Made by a program: the position numbers and the translations under genes. Below are positions 25,170-36,998 of a DNA stretch of 64,000 nt, one piece after another (position 1 is the stretch's first letter; the number at the start of each line of letters is the position of its first letter). Source of the DNA: Trichopria drosophilae (lineage: Eukaryota > Arthropoda > Insecta > Hymenoptera > Diapriidae); assembly GCA_030407085.1 (NCBI GenBank), contig CM059587.1:71413001-71477000 (forward strand), given 5' to 3'. The notes under the pieces were generated by a model. It ran no database searches. It was not told the DNA's origin and was given only the letters and a program-made list of their open reading frames with translations.

Positions 25170-25295
25170 TAGCTTAAAGTGAAAGGACGTTTTTCGAAAT
25201 TTCACTACAATAAAGTGATTTCCAACTGAACAGTCACTACACACATACTGTAATTTTCACGCGATCAAATAACGTAAAAGTGAGATTAAAACAAA
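25170..25295. repeat. AGTGAAAT-motif cluster
   Basis: Contains GTGAAAGGACG, AAATTTCACT, AAAGTGATT and AAAAGTGAG motifs in both orientations, like the cluster at 33838-33952. Confidence 0.35.
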
Positions 25296-25457
25296 AGCCT
25301 GTTTGAGAATACTAGTTAAATATATTTACAGATGTATTGCCACAGAATGTTATTAATTCATATGAAAATAACAACAGTTTCTTATTATACATTCCTTTCT
25401 TCACTGTAAACAAAAATTGTATTGAAATAATCATTTTGAAAATATGCATTTGACAAT

Positions 25458-26560
25458 ATGTATAAATTTACACTGTCCAATGGGAAACAGACCCTCTTGC
25501 ATATTGAAAGGAAAGAAGCTGGTGATCTTCTTGCTGGATACAACAAATTCCAGGTTCATCGAAATGTCAAGGGACTCCAGGATAATCTTATGCATGCCTT
25601 GTATATGATTCCAATATTATGCAATAAAATACCAATTGCATCTATAATAAACACAAGAAGAGACAGAGAAACTCAAAGCTCCCCAAGAATCGAAGGATGT
25701 CCTATCCTTCTGAAGTAGCGAAAGATTTTAAATTTTATGTAGATTGCATTTGTAATATCAACCAGCAGTGAAATGTGTATTTCTTAAGTAGAGTTTGGTT
25801 TAGATAAAAGCACTACAGCAAAAATAAATAGTTTCCTCTCCACTGTGGGATTCAAAAGCGTTTACTCAAATGGGCCCTGCATTGCTGAAGTATTCTGATC
25901 TATTGAAGAGTTAAATCTAATGTTAAAGATCTTAACGTTTTCATAGTCGATGGAAAACCGTATTCTGAAGCACAATATGTGTTGTCGAATGGTATTGCTT
26001 TTGAAGTATGCTCATAATTATAGTTCTATGCAACAAACACGTTGTGAACAATTGAACTAGAGATTGTTCATAATGCTTGGTGCCATTTTGAGATCCAAGG
26101 TTTATGTATTTTTATTTGTCATTCACAGAGCATTTAAAATATCCATCTTCATCAAATCCCCAAAATGCCACTCGTATTGTTGCTATTTTCACATCTAAAT
26201 CATTCAGATAAGGAGAGCGGTAAAGGACCTAGATAATGGAGAAACAATGAATGGTAGATTTCATTTGCCTAATTAATACCTACTCTAGATGGCTGTCGTA
26301 ATACAGTTGAAGTTTATTGATACATGATGTTATATTGGAAGGGTAGTTACTAAAATCAATTTATCTGACGACTATCTCCTTAATATGATCTTTAAAAAGT
26401 TCTATTAGTAGCAACCTCTGTTGCTGTTCAAATTCTCCTGCAGAATTGGATGTGACACCCAAAATGAGGAACAACAGTCAGAAAACATTGAAACAGTATC
26501 ACAAGTACCAAAAAAGATGTCCAGATTATTCACGTGACATATCTGAAGAAATGGAAGTAT
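25458..26560 (+). pseudogene. Decayed coding relic of unknown family
   Basis: An open frame from 25458 to 25718 reads like real protein (KEAGDLLAGYNKFQVHRNVK, then GLQDNLMHALYMIPI) rather than AT-driven noise. Past its stop, coding-like fragments continue in shifting frames: MGPALLKYSDLL near 25870, VDGKPYSEAQYVLSNG near 25950 and TPKMRNNSQKTLKQYHKYQK near 26460. Repeated stops and frameshifts mean it is dead. No poly-A tail, terminal repeat or recognised domain was found. It could be a retrocopy, an old transposon or an integrated viral gene. It lies in the giant intron, opposite to the host gene. Confidence 0.35.
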
Positions 26561-26599
26561 AAAAAATGTCAGTTCGGCAGGGTTTTTATTTATTAGGAT

Positions 26600-28330
26600 A
26601 CTCTATCTCATTTATACACGTTATTTATATAGCTAGTGATCTTGAGTCATGACTACAATTCATGATGACTGATACCCATTTCCACTCACTCTCATGTTAT
26701 GAGCGTATTATTGGATCTCGTGTCAAACTTGTGTATGGGTGGCGATTGCGTGTTGGAGCCAACACGCCTGCATACCACTTGCCAACCAGAGGGGAGGCTT
26801 TGTCAGGTACGAATCCGACATATATGAGTCAATTACTTTTCAATATTGTTATATTTCCATGATGTACGATCATTAATATAAAGTGAAATTTTAAAGTGAG
26901 TACTTCCAGTATTGTTTGAACTTGCATACATTTCGTAGCCTTAAGAAAAAAATATAAAACTGTCTTAATGACAATAGACATCAATCAAAGCAAACTTATT
27001 TGCATTTTCTGAATATATGGTATTTTCTCGATGAAGTATTGAAAAAAGGAGTTGGCTAGGTCGACGATTTGATGTTACTCGCCCTTACTTTAGTGCTTTG
27101 AGCATAATTTAGTTTAAGCAATTAATTAATAGTTCTGATAATAAAGTTAATAGTTACAGTACAGCAATCAATAAGTCCATCCTGGAGTTCAGATTGTTTC
27201 CCCTAATCAAGTTGTTGTTCTTTTTACCTTACGCTCAATTTTAATCGATATTAAACATGTGGTGAATATTTAGTATAGACCAATATAACTTGTTTTCTTT
27301 CATTTTATAAGTTAACCAATTATCAATATTTAACAAAACGATTATTGTTTATAAAGAAATAAGAGTATGGATTACCCAATCAATTACTTTTCACGAATCG
27401 TTTCCCAAAAACTTTTTCAATGAAATTTTTCCCGAACTTTCAAATTGAAGGCATGTTTTTTCGTTCTTTTAAAAAAAAAGGTCGACCAGAACTCCGAGAG
27501 GTTGCAAGACTACAGAAGATCGCCGGAGGCCTCTTGAAAGTTGGTAACATCTCAAACCTGAGGAAAATGATGTAAAATTTCTTCTCCTTCTCCAGGGATT
27601 CTTGAGATTTCGCCACTACTGGCGTCTTATGCCTAACCATCGCTCTTTGAATGCAGAAAACATGAAGCATTATTATTAGAATCTTTTGTGATTTGGAACT
27701 TTTAAACCCAAGTCTAATATCACAAAACTCATGAAATTAGCTTATCTGAAAAAATGTATAATGAAAATGTAATTTACATTCTGTACTGTAATTACATTAG
27801 TACAGATACGAAAGCTTGGTTGCAAGTAAAAATTGTCCTACCAACACACGTCTTCATACATCTTTGCAGCACTGATAAGAATGTTTAAAATATCAGTTTT
27901 AAATAGAAGCACGTCTATACACCATCTTCCTCGTCGCACCCTATCGATCAAAGCTCTTTAGTAGTCCCTTTGTAAGTAGCTTCGAAACTTGTAATCTACT
28001 AGGGTCTCTGAATACGTACTATTCACATAATATGGTCTAATAACCTCGGTTCCTAGGCATATTTTAACTTACAGCTTTAGTAGAAATGTTCTAATACGCT
28101 TGACATTTAGGAAACAAAAGAAAATGGCGATTAATTTTCTTTAGGTACTAGAGATAACACATCTTAGTTCAACATAGTTTCGTTCACTGAAGATAATAAT
28201 CGAGCGAAAAAATATACGCAACTCGTCATCGAATGTTGTTGACGCAGAACTTTCCAAGTGTTATTATCGGCATCTTGGTTATTTCAACAAGTATATATGG
28301 ATCTAATGGAAAATAAGCACCTATTTACAA
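26600..28330. other. Giant intron, no supported gene
   Basis: A perfect short hairpin, GCGTGTTGG-AG-CCAACACGC, occurs at 26748-26767. The open frame at 27440-27670 (minus) is Lys/Ser-rich without splice context. Nothing else is supported. Confidence 0.4.
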
Positions 28331-28570
28331 GAATAAGGAGCAGAGTTTTTCGACGGGTTCATTGATATCGCAGGTTTTTCTCGATTTATCGAGTGCAACA
28401 AATTTTGTTTTATCGTCCACCAGTCTCGCCGATTAAGGTTACTCGGTTATTGGCTTCTGCTCAAAACGGGTCGCTGCGTTATTCCTATGCCTCCAGTGTA
28501 CGCCATTGAGGTCTATCCAGCAGACATGCCGTGTTTGCAAGAGAAATTATTCCAACACCTAACATTGGAC
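28330..28570. promoter_or_regulatory. GC-richer intronic block, possible regulatory DNA
   Basis: A stretch of mixed-composition sequence without open frames, standing out from AT-rich flanks. It contains GCCGATTAAGG and several TTATCG sites. Evidence is composition only. Confidence 0.15.
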
Positions 28571-29126
28571 ATTAAATATTAAATATCCTCGACTAACTAA
28601 AGTGTATAATTTTTAGTAACATAAAAATATAAATATGTGAAAAGTTTGATAATCATCAACGGAACTTCCACAGAAGAATATTGTAAACATGTGACTAAAA
28701 TGTATCAAGCATCATTTCAGAAAGTTTTTTATTCACCTACGAAATGAATTTCGTGTCTTTCAGTATCCTTGCACAAATGATTCTTTCAACTATTAAAGAA
28801 CGTGATTTTCGAAGGCGATTATTCCCTGCTTATACAATCTCTTAAAAATGTCACTATTTCATTAAAGTAAAAATGAGAGTTTGTTTTAAATTCCATTTTT
28901 TTTAATTCAGTGAGGTCATTTTGAAATACTTTTTACCTAAAATTTCATTAAATAATGTTTAATGAATATCCCAATTGTAAAAACACATCCAAAAAGTATA
29001 ACTATCCATCGCCACCGCACATACAATCATAGTAAATCAAAATGGCAGAACAGAAAATGACGCCTAAAAATGTGAAAATAACATTCTACTCTACTTTTTG
29101 AAATATTTTTGGTGTTGTTACGATTA

Positions 29127-29238
29127 CATTAGGCGAATTCTGACAGGTACATGTAAACAAAAACAAACGATTATTGACCGGTTCCCGCGAGTCGCAACGT
29201 TTGTTTTTGAAAATATTTACCTGTCAGAATCGGACTAA
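29127..29238. mobile_element. Short palindromic MITE-like repeat
   Basis: ATTCTGACAGGTA (29137-29149) followed by AAACAAAAACAAACG is mirrored by CGTTTGTTTTTG and TACCTGTCAGAAT (29218-29230), so about 110 bp can fold into a hairpin around a GACCGGTTCCCGCGAG centre. The flanking duplication is not resolved. Confidence 0.5.
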
Positions 29239-29789
29239 AGGAGATGCCCCGACTATATTATATTACATTTTGGTTGCTCAAAAATAACAAATTTTTCTAT
29301 ACTGAATTCAATTAATCTAGAGAGGATGAAATGGAAGAGGAATTCTAATTCTAAACTCGTACGTATTCTTAGACAACGCTTAATTAAAAAAAGAGTAAAC
29401 AACTAACTTTTAGTAAAATTCAACTAATATAAAGACAGCGTTTGAATTTTATTAAACATATTAAAGAAAAAAGTGTATTAAAGAAGAACAGTTATAAATA
29501 ATGTATTATGAAAAAATATTATTTTTACAGAGTATAAAAAAAAGAAAAATGCTAGAGAATTATTAACTGAAGTAGTAATTTTCTTGTACTGTGGGAAAAG
29601 TCAATACTTTTACCGGAAGTAATTTACTGATGGCTGGTATTAGAAAATTTCCATTGAAAAACATAGATGGTATGGTTTTTCAACACAATATATTTAAAAT
29701 ATTGTATAAAATATGGAACTCTATTGATTTGTTTCGAGTGCTGTGGACAAATTTCTATAAATAAGACGAACAAGGCATCTCTAAATTTC

Positions 29790-30046
29790 TTGTAGTGAAA
29801 ATGTCACTCTTGTAAAGAGTCACTGCAAAAATCATTCCAATAACAGTGGATTCAATCAAATGCAACTCTAAAAAGAGTTGATATTTTCACACTCTCAGGA
29901 AGAGTGGAAATATCCACTCTTACCTTTAGAGTGAATTTGTAATTTTAGAGGAGACGCAAGTAGCTTAGCCGCCGCCTAAGAGTCATCGCGACCATCTCTT
30001 TTCTATTTTCTCTCATCATAGAAACGTATTCTATTTTGTGTATTGG
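29790..30046. mobile_element. Short repeat R (copy R2), uninterrupted
   Basis: It starts TTGTAGTGAAAATGTCACTC and ends GAAACGTATTCTATTTTGTG. It aligns with 4525-5029 but lacks the internal 260-bp element, so it shows the empty site (TCTATTTTCTCTCAT). ACTCTT/AAGAGT motifs recur in both orientations in its first 160 bp. It has no coding capacity. Confidence 0.65.
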
Positions 30047-32260
30047 TAAATTTGAAGGGACTTTTCATGATTTGTTTTTGTTTGTTTATAAATAATAAAC
30101 AACAAACAATTACATCTTAATAATTATTTTTATACATTCATATACCAGTATACTAACAGAAATTAGGAAAAGATCGATCCAAATAAATTAACTGGAATTT
30201 AAGTGATCAAAAATAAAAAAAAACTCGATGTGGTAATGTGAGTTATTTCTTCTAGGGGTTAAGTTTGAAGGAATTTCTTTTTTTGGATTAGCTCGCCACC
30301 TAGCGCTCCTCGAAGGAACTGTGCGATCGATTGTCCATTTTGTGTAAAACAATATTTCATCGTTAATGAAAAGATTTTATAGTACATATTTTATTACTAA
30401 CTTTTTGTTTATTTTTAAGTAGCGCTGCAGTGCATAGATTTAATGTAGAACCAAATCTGAATGGCAAAAATTATATTCTCATAGTAATAAATTTAATAGA
30501 AAATTACACAACTTATTATTCTCTTTAGTATTTAAATAGTAAAGTTATTAGATTCTATAAATTATGAAATCTGCAACTTCATTAATAATGCAACTAAACG
30601 TTATTTCTACTTTGTTTTACTATCTATATAGTAAATTCAAAGATTTCTTCTTCCACGTGTGTTCGGACCCTATATCAGACATGAAAGACGGAACCATTTT
30701 CGTATTCCACTCGTGCGAATCAATTCCCATCTGGGCGTGAAATCGCATTTTACACGCTCATTGCAGAAAACACTATATTTCAAATTATCTAAACGTATTG
30801 CCATATAATACTACACTGTGCAATATTTAATTAAATTTCATGAATTTTTAGATAGAATTAAGTTTGACATTTAATTAAGAACTTATTATTAAAACTAAAA
30901 GAATTGTATTGCTTAAAACAAATTAATGAACGAAAATCATCATATTCATAAATGAAATGATAGTATTTAATAGCCATGTTGATTAAATATCATAAATTTG
31001 GATTTAAATGTATAAAACCTTGATTAAACGTATATTTTTGAACTTATTTATGCATTATAATTTAGTTTAGTTTTGTTATATTTACTTGCTACTACAATTT
31101 GTCAGTGTATGGAGTCACTGAAACAGGCAAAAACTGAAAACTGACTATAATCGATACTATAAGCAATGAAAATTCGTTTTAGTCTTGCAGGATTCGGAAA
31201 TGTAAAAACCTTTAACCAGGTTATTTTAAGGCAGGGATTTTGGGAAAACCTATTTCTGAGCTGCCGATTCACGTTGAAATTCCCAGGGTATATATAGCTA
31301 CAGTAATGTTCTACTAAGATTCCGGATCGAAAATTCAATTGTTTCGTTGGTCCGACAGTCGAAGTTTCAGTGCCCCGCATACACAATGACTTCCCGTTTA
31401 TCATTTAAAATGAGCTCAACCGCAGCCTATCTGCAATAGCTAATAATCTCAATTACATCACGAAAACAATCATATACTTTTCACGAACAGTTGATGAACA
31501 AAAGTTTACTCAAAAAAATCTGTATACATTCACTGCGCATCCACAAATCAAATATTTAAAGCAAATATCCAGGACCACAAAAAAAACGAGCAGCGTTCAA
31601 TAGACTGCCGCTGAACAAAAAAGCTGAACATGCAACGTTTGTTCATTCTATGTATATGGTATGGCAATATGTTTTAATTGAAGCGTGGAATAAAAAAGGC
31701 AAATGCTGTTTCGGGTGACGGCCGGTGACTACGAATGGTACCATCGAGACCTAAATACCAACATTATTTACCCTAATACGGGCATAAATTTCAGATAAAC
31801 AGGATGGCCTTTGTAACGTATCTGAATAATAAACGGGACTCCCGGACAAGGTATTTTTGGGTTATTATCATCTTAACATATTCAAAAGCCCAATTACATT
31901 TGACGGCTTAAATAAAACATCGAGGTAGGCGTATATTGCACAGGAAACCTTCTGATCCGTGCCAAATTCATAATTTTCAGCATTTATAATGCGCTAACTT
32001 AAAATCAATACTTTCGGAACTACTGAAATTGGGGTCAAATAATTTAAGCCGACATTTGCACAAGTTCAAGCTTCTAATGAATCGTAATAGCCAGCATTAG
32101 CTTATCAACATTTGAACTCTTCGTTCCATTTGAATACAAAATATGTTTCTTTTGCATTTATGCAAAATCAATTCTTTAAATGAATATATCGTATAAAAAT
32201 ACAGTTGATAAAAGTTAGAAATCAACATTTGACTGATTTTCGCACACTTGTGAAAGCTTA
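30047..32260. other. Giant intron, no supported gene
   Basis: A CTCF-like site, CGCCACCTAGCGC, lies at 30294-30306. The frame at 31102-31404 (minus) has no splice context or recognisable motif. 31540-31960 is slightly GC-richer but featureless. Confidence 0.45.
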
Positions 32261-32742
32261 TTTTCAAAAATGGTCAAACGATATTTTAACCTCAAAATAG
32301 GCGTCAGTAGAGACTATAAACATATTGTTAGATCCAAATCTTTTCCCCTCAAGTATCTTTTTGAGGTTTTTGAAGTTTCAGAAAAAGGTATCATATGTCA
32401 GATGAGACCCCATCTAGTTACTAAGAGTTATCATAAATTTAAAACGAATCATATACAGTTTCACTCATTTTCATCGATTCTCAGATTTGTAACTGCTGAT
32501 GATGCTTTTGGTCATGTGGCGAAGTTCATGATGATCCAGGAGTTATGGCCAATGATCAGCGGACATCCATGTAGGATTTCGGTGGTTCTCATGTATTTTT
32601 AAGGAAAGGTTCCATTTTCCATGTATCTTTATTTGTCGATGTCTTCGTCGGGTCAGTTGGAATTTCAACCCAGGTCGCAGGTTTTGAAAATGCCAGTTAC
32701 AATTATTAAATGAAATTTGTTCTTCTATAATAATATAAACTA

Positions 32743-33338
32743 TTTAAACATTTCAGCTGACAGAATATATCTGGAGATAATTTCGATCAAAATGTGGAAC
32801 TTGGTTTCATTTTGGTTCATTTTGAACCGAATCATGTCCAATTGGATGCTGTCGTCTGAAACACGTTCGGAAATTTTAAGGATTTTCTTTGCCGAGTCAG
32901 GCTTTTTCTGCTTGATTACATCATTGAGTCGATACAGAAACACAATGCAATAATCATTGTCAGGCTCTGGAAAGAGAGGTGATGATAATTCTGTGCATTA
33001 CCAAAAATACTGAGGTCAAGACCTTGTCTGCTGATTGTCGTGTCTTTGGACACTTTCACCGTTTCCTCTTCATTCAGCTCACGTGATGTAGTATGATGTA
33101 TGTGTGAGGCATTGTAATGTGTCTACAAAAATTCATTTTATCACGCATAAACAGCTTCAAACCGCAATTACATTCATCAATTGGCAATTGTTTATGCTCC
33201 ACAGTCAGTAAACGTTGTTCCCTTTGGAAACAAGTATTTTTATACTAATATTGACATGAACAACTGTGTAAACGATAACTTTTGACATATATTTAGGATG
33301 TCTGGTATCTCTTGCAGGTTTACTTTACGATCAGACAT
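32743..33338 (-). pseudogene. Decayed minus-strand coding relic of unknown family
   Basis: On the minus strand a Met at 33338 opens MSDRKVNLQEIPDILNICQK. After stops and frameshifts the coding character continues: LPIDECNCGLKLFMRDK (about 33190), ELNEEETVKVSKDTT (about 33060), and a final open piece with DNDYCIVFLYRLNDVIKQKK followed by PDSAKKILKISERVSDDS that stops near 32743. The amino-acid choice is unlike AT-driven noise, and the frames all lie on one strand in order. The CxC and CxxxH residues hint at a zinc-binding segment but are not diagnostic. The family is unknown: cellular retrocopy, transposon protein and endogenous viral gene are all open. At least two frame breaks make it non-functional. 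Confidence 0.4.
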
Positions 33339-33837
33339 AACAATTTTCAAATTTTATGTACTGTTTTCGATGTCCGATTCCTTCGAATGAAATGAATGGA
33401 TTTTCAATGACTGGATGGAGTTTTTACCTTTTAAAACACTGTTTGATTAACAGTTGAAACTCTTTGTTTTATTGCTATCACAAAAGAAAGGTAACGGCAA
33501 AAACATTACCGAATTTTACGAAATTTGTTCACGTGTTTTGGTCTTATCGGGAATAAAAACGACATGACATCGCCATCTACGTCCCAGTCGGACTTCGAGG
33601 TACAGGTTTAAAACATAGTATTTAAGACACCATCCTGATGTCGAAGACAAATATAAAATTATAATATCATTCAGATCCTTTCGTTCATCATTATTGAATT
33701 CTTAAGTTAATACTATACAATTATGCATTTTTGAAAGCCTTCAAAAGGATAAATCATGCATTCTTACAACGCAAAATCGTGTTCCTCTGTTGTATGCAAA
33801 TTAATTCAAGTAATGTTTAATATATAGACTAGTGGAT

Positions 33838-33955
33838 GGAAATCTGCCACTCTAATAAAGTGAAATTTCCACTTTAGAATAGTGAAAAAGTCACCTTTAG
33901 CGGAGAGTGGCTCAACTTTCACTTTAAAAAATTTAGAGTACACAATTACTAATTA
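33838..33955. repeat. AGTGAAAT-motif cluster
   Basis: Contains TAAAGTGAAATTTCCACTTT, AATAGTGAAAAAGTCACC and GAGTGGCTCAACTTTCACTT. These AGTG/CACT words in both orientations resemble the clusters at 12170 and 25170 and the R repeats. Confidence 0.4.
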
Positions 33956-34023
33956 ATTTTGTAATAAGATATAGTGGGTGTCGCTTCTTGACTTCATCTA
34001 GTTTATGCTTCTAATATAACATA

Positions 34024-34781
34024 CAGGGTCATCGAAAAGTATCGGACCCCCCTAATATCTTCAGTTAGAATGCACTTAGGAGAAAATGTCCAATAGCAAA
34101 GTTGTATGGTTTCAAGCGGGGAGTAAGATAATGACCTTGACTTTGACCTTGACCATGTCCTTCAAGGTCATTTCAAGGTCAATCTTATTTTTTTAAATAG
34201 AACCCCCTACATTTTATTGCACATTCTTATCGCTTATCTCGAGAGCTTTCCAAAACACTATAATAAAATATTTTTTTATTAAGTACTTTTTGAGTTATAA
34301 AGGTTTGAATTTAACAATTTTTTGACACAAAATGTAGAATATCTTGTAAAATATTGCCTTAACTGGCCGGACTCACACACCACTCTTGCCTTAACTGGTC
34401 GGGCTCGCACACCACTCTTGCCTTAACTGGTCGGACTCGCACACCACTCTTGCCTTAACTGGTCGGACTCGCACACCACTTAACAAATTGTTAACTTCAA
34501 ACCTTTATAACTCAAAAAGTACTTAATAAAAAAATATTTTATTATAGTGTTTTGGAAAGCTCTCGAGATAAGCTATAAGAATATGCAATAAAATGTAGGG
34601 GGTTCTATTTAAAAAAATAAGATTGACCTTGAAATGACCTTGAAGGACATGGTCAAGGTCAAAGTCAAGGTCATCATCTTACTCCCCGCTTGAAACCATA
34701 CAACTTTGCTATTGGACATTTTCTCCTAAGTGCATTCGAACTGAAGATATTAGGGGGGTCCGATACTTTTCGATGACCCTG
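34024..34781. mobile_element. TA-flanked foldback element (Tc1/mariner-type)
   Basis: A 758-bp element with ends CAGGGTCATCGAAAAGTATC and their exact complement, flanked by TA (34022-34023 and 34782-34783). The arms are about 310 bp each and nearly identical as complements, so the whole element is one long hairpin. The loop is a 32-bp tandem repeat (see 34357-34484). No coding capacity. The TA duplication suggests mobilisation by a Tc1/mariner-type transposase. Confidence 0.8.
34357..34484. repeat. 32-bp tandem repeat, four copies
   Basis: The unit CCTTAACTGGTCGGACTCGC plus 12 more bases starts at 34357, 34389, 34421 and 34453. Copies differ at one to three positions. It forms the loop of the foldback element. 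There are no spacers, so this is a minisatellite and not a CRISPR array. Confidence 0.85.
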
Positions 34782-34789
34782 TATGTATA

Positions 34790-36220
34790 AATTTTTGCAG
34801 TACTCAAAATGGCGCCGAAAATTAACATTTTTAACAAAATTTGAAGACTCACTAACTAAACATTTTTTATTTGGATTTTTAAAAAATGTTCTGCATAAAT
34901 TGTGTATAACTTTTCAAGAATTCATTTTTGATAAATGATAGGATGATATTCGGAAAAACATGACCCTTTAAAATGAATATTGACGTCATTTGGACTTAAA
35001 AGATGAAGTAATAATGACAATATACACTAGAATAAATTGGTCTTTGTTATTAATAATAAATAAATCTGAACAATCACTTCAAATAATTATATAATAATAC
35101 ATATTCATTTACGCTTTTATATGAACGAAACAGATACCAAAATTTCAGTAAATCGGCATTTGTCACGAATAACGCAATTTAGTAAACGGGAAATCGAATT
35201 ATTGGAGTATAAAATTACAAATTCCGACAAAAATGATTGTAAAACCAGAACGATGAAGTAAAGTAAATGTTTTTTGGTTACTGTTTCTTTTTTTAAACGA
35301 AAATCGATGCTCAGTGCAGTAAAGCTCATTGCCTAATGATTATTGATTTTATGCGTTTGAACTCCATTTACCAGTTGCGGACAATTTCTATACCTTTCGA
35401 TATTGTTTCGTTCTTAATAGGCTAAAGAAGTTTCACATTGGAATTCTTATAATTTTTTATTTGTTCTTTTCTGAAATATGTTTATAGGCTATGTATTCTA
35501 TTGATAATTATAATTTTTATTGATATTATTAAGAAAAAAACATTAAAATATAATACACTTCAGATACTTGCAGAAAATAACCCAAGTAGAAATTTATTAA
35601 CGCCCTGATCAGGTACGTAACATCTTGCACAAGGGCCTTAATAAAAAATCAACTCGAGAATAAATACAATAACGAAGAGAGTTTAACATAAATATTTGTC
35701 TGATACGTAAAGAAAAATTATGCCAGACATGATTCTAATTAATGAGAATTTCATACTTACACTAGGAAAATTCATATGTCACGGGCGGAAAGATAGCCAT
35801 TACACTACTGAACGTTGGAGCATTTCAAAGCATGTAAATAAATACAAGAAAGGATTCTGTAGTTAAATTTTTCCTCAAGACCTGTTGTCATGGATAGGAC
35901 AAACACTATTTATGTTTGAGACATAAGGTATATGTCTTGAGTCCAAAAAAATTAAATTGAAGTCAAAGATTTCCTCAAAATTTTATAACTGCATAGTACA
36001 ACCAAAATAAAATGCCTCTTATTAACATTCTAATTATTTTACTCTATTATTATAGCTCTATAATTAGATTATTACAATTGTAATTTTACTTTCCCGAAAT
36101 CAGTTTTCGGATTTTAAAACTTTAGTTAACTCCGACACGTAACAAATTTATGCGTACGGAATTTCAAAAAAGAGACAATTTCATTGACCAACAACATTAA
36201 CAAAATGTTTTGTTACTGCC
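34790..36220. other. Giant intron, AT-rich, no supported gene
   Basis: No exon or bounded repeat is seen. Confidence 0.5.
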
Positions 36221-36224
36221 GGTC

Positions 36225-36700
36225 CATTTAACTACGTGAGGTACGCCTCGTGCTGTGATAAAGTGACGGGCGGACCGTGTAGTTTGCACAAAGTTAAATC
36301 AATTAGTAGTTTTAGAAATGCCAGACTCGTCCGCTACATTATGCAGGTTGCACTTTCCCAGGCAGACCAGTGCAAAATCCAGATTTGTTGCACGAGAGTC
36401 GTGGGCGCGTTAGCTTCAAAATCTGTCAGGAATGTTGCACCGACACGTCCGGGACCCAGAGAGAGATTCTTGCGTCCACGGGATAGTACGATTTGCATTT
36501 CGATGCGCTGTGGTGCATCGGCTGCAGCTCGGGTACATGCGAGCGTGCATCTGCATATATGCTGAGCAACGATGCTGTATGCAGCTTTTATAAATAGGTG
36601 TCCCTTATCGATCACTTATCATCCCCGTCTTTAATGGGGAAATAACGATTAGATAGGTGTCATGATAAGCTTCATCTTATTTCCCTTTAGTGGAATCTAT
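36225..36700. promoter_or_regulatory. GC-richer block with clustered GATA-type sites
   Basis: 36230-36580 is clearly GC-richer than its flanks and open in overlapping frames on both strands, which argues for composition rather than coding. 36600-36680 holds several TTATC/GATAA words (CCCTTATCGATCACTTATCA, ATGATAAGC), the GATA-factor core. Possible enhancer; function is inferred. Confidence 0.25.
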
Positions 36701-36714
36701 ACTCAGAACAAAAA

Positions 36715-36998
36715 TCCATAATTAAATTGACTATATCACATAGTTGGAAAAATATAGTTAAAACTCGTATGAAAAATAGTTAAATTTACCACTTTCATAG
36801 TCGATTTTACTATAATTTTGTTACACCAACTATCTTTAAAAAATCAACTATGCAGAATGATTTAAATAAATATGACAAATATAGTTAAAATAACTATAAT
36901 CAAGTGAAGTCCTCATTTCACACTATATCTCGTAGTAGATCTTTATATTTACTATTATTCATAGTTAACATTTGTATTTACTATAAATCCATAGTAAA
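36715..36998. repeat. ATAGTTAAA-motif cluster (copy W1)
   Basis: Dense in ATAGTTAAA, TTAACTAT, CATAGT and ACTATG words in both orientations across about 280 bp. The start (CAGAACAAAAATCC) resembles that of the related cluster at 48296. Interpreted as subterminal repeats of a CACTA-like or similar element, but ends are not defined. Confidence 0.45.

Noticed and set aside
29210..29235. Possible recursive splice site (ACAG|GTAAAT, minus strand)
   Set aside because: The match is part of the inverted repeat of a short MITE, which explains it.
34357..34484. CRISPR-like 32-bp repeats
   Set aside because: Contiguous units without spacers, in a eukaryotic foldback element.
36236..36615. Open frames of 109 and 93 codons on opposite strands
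   Set aside because: Both strands are open over the same GC-richer block and neither shows a domain or splice sites; treated as possible regulatory DNA.
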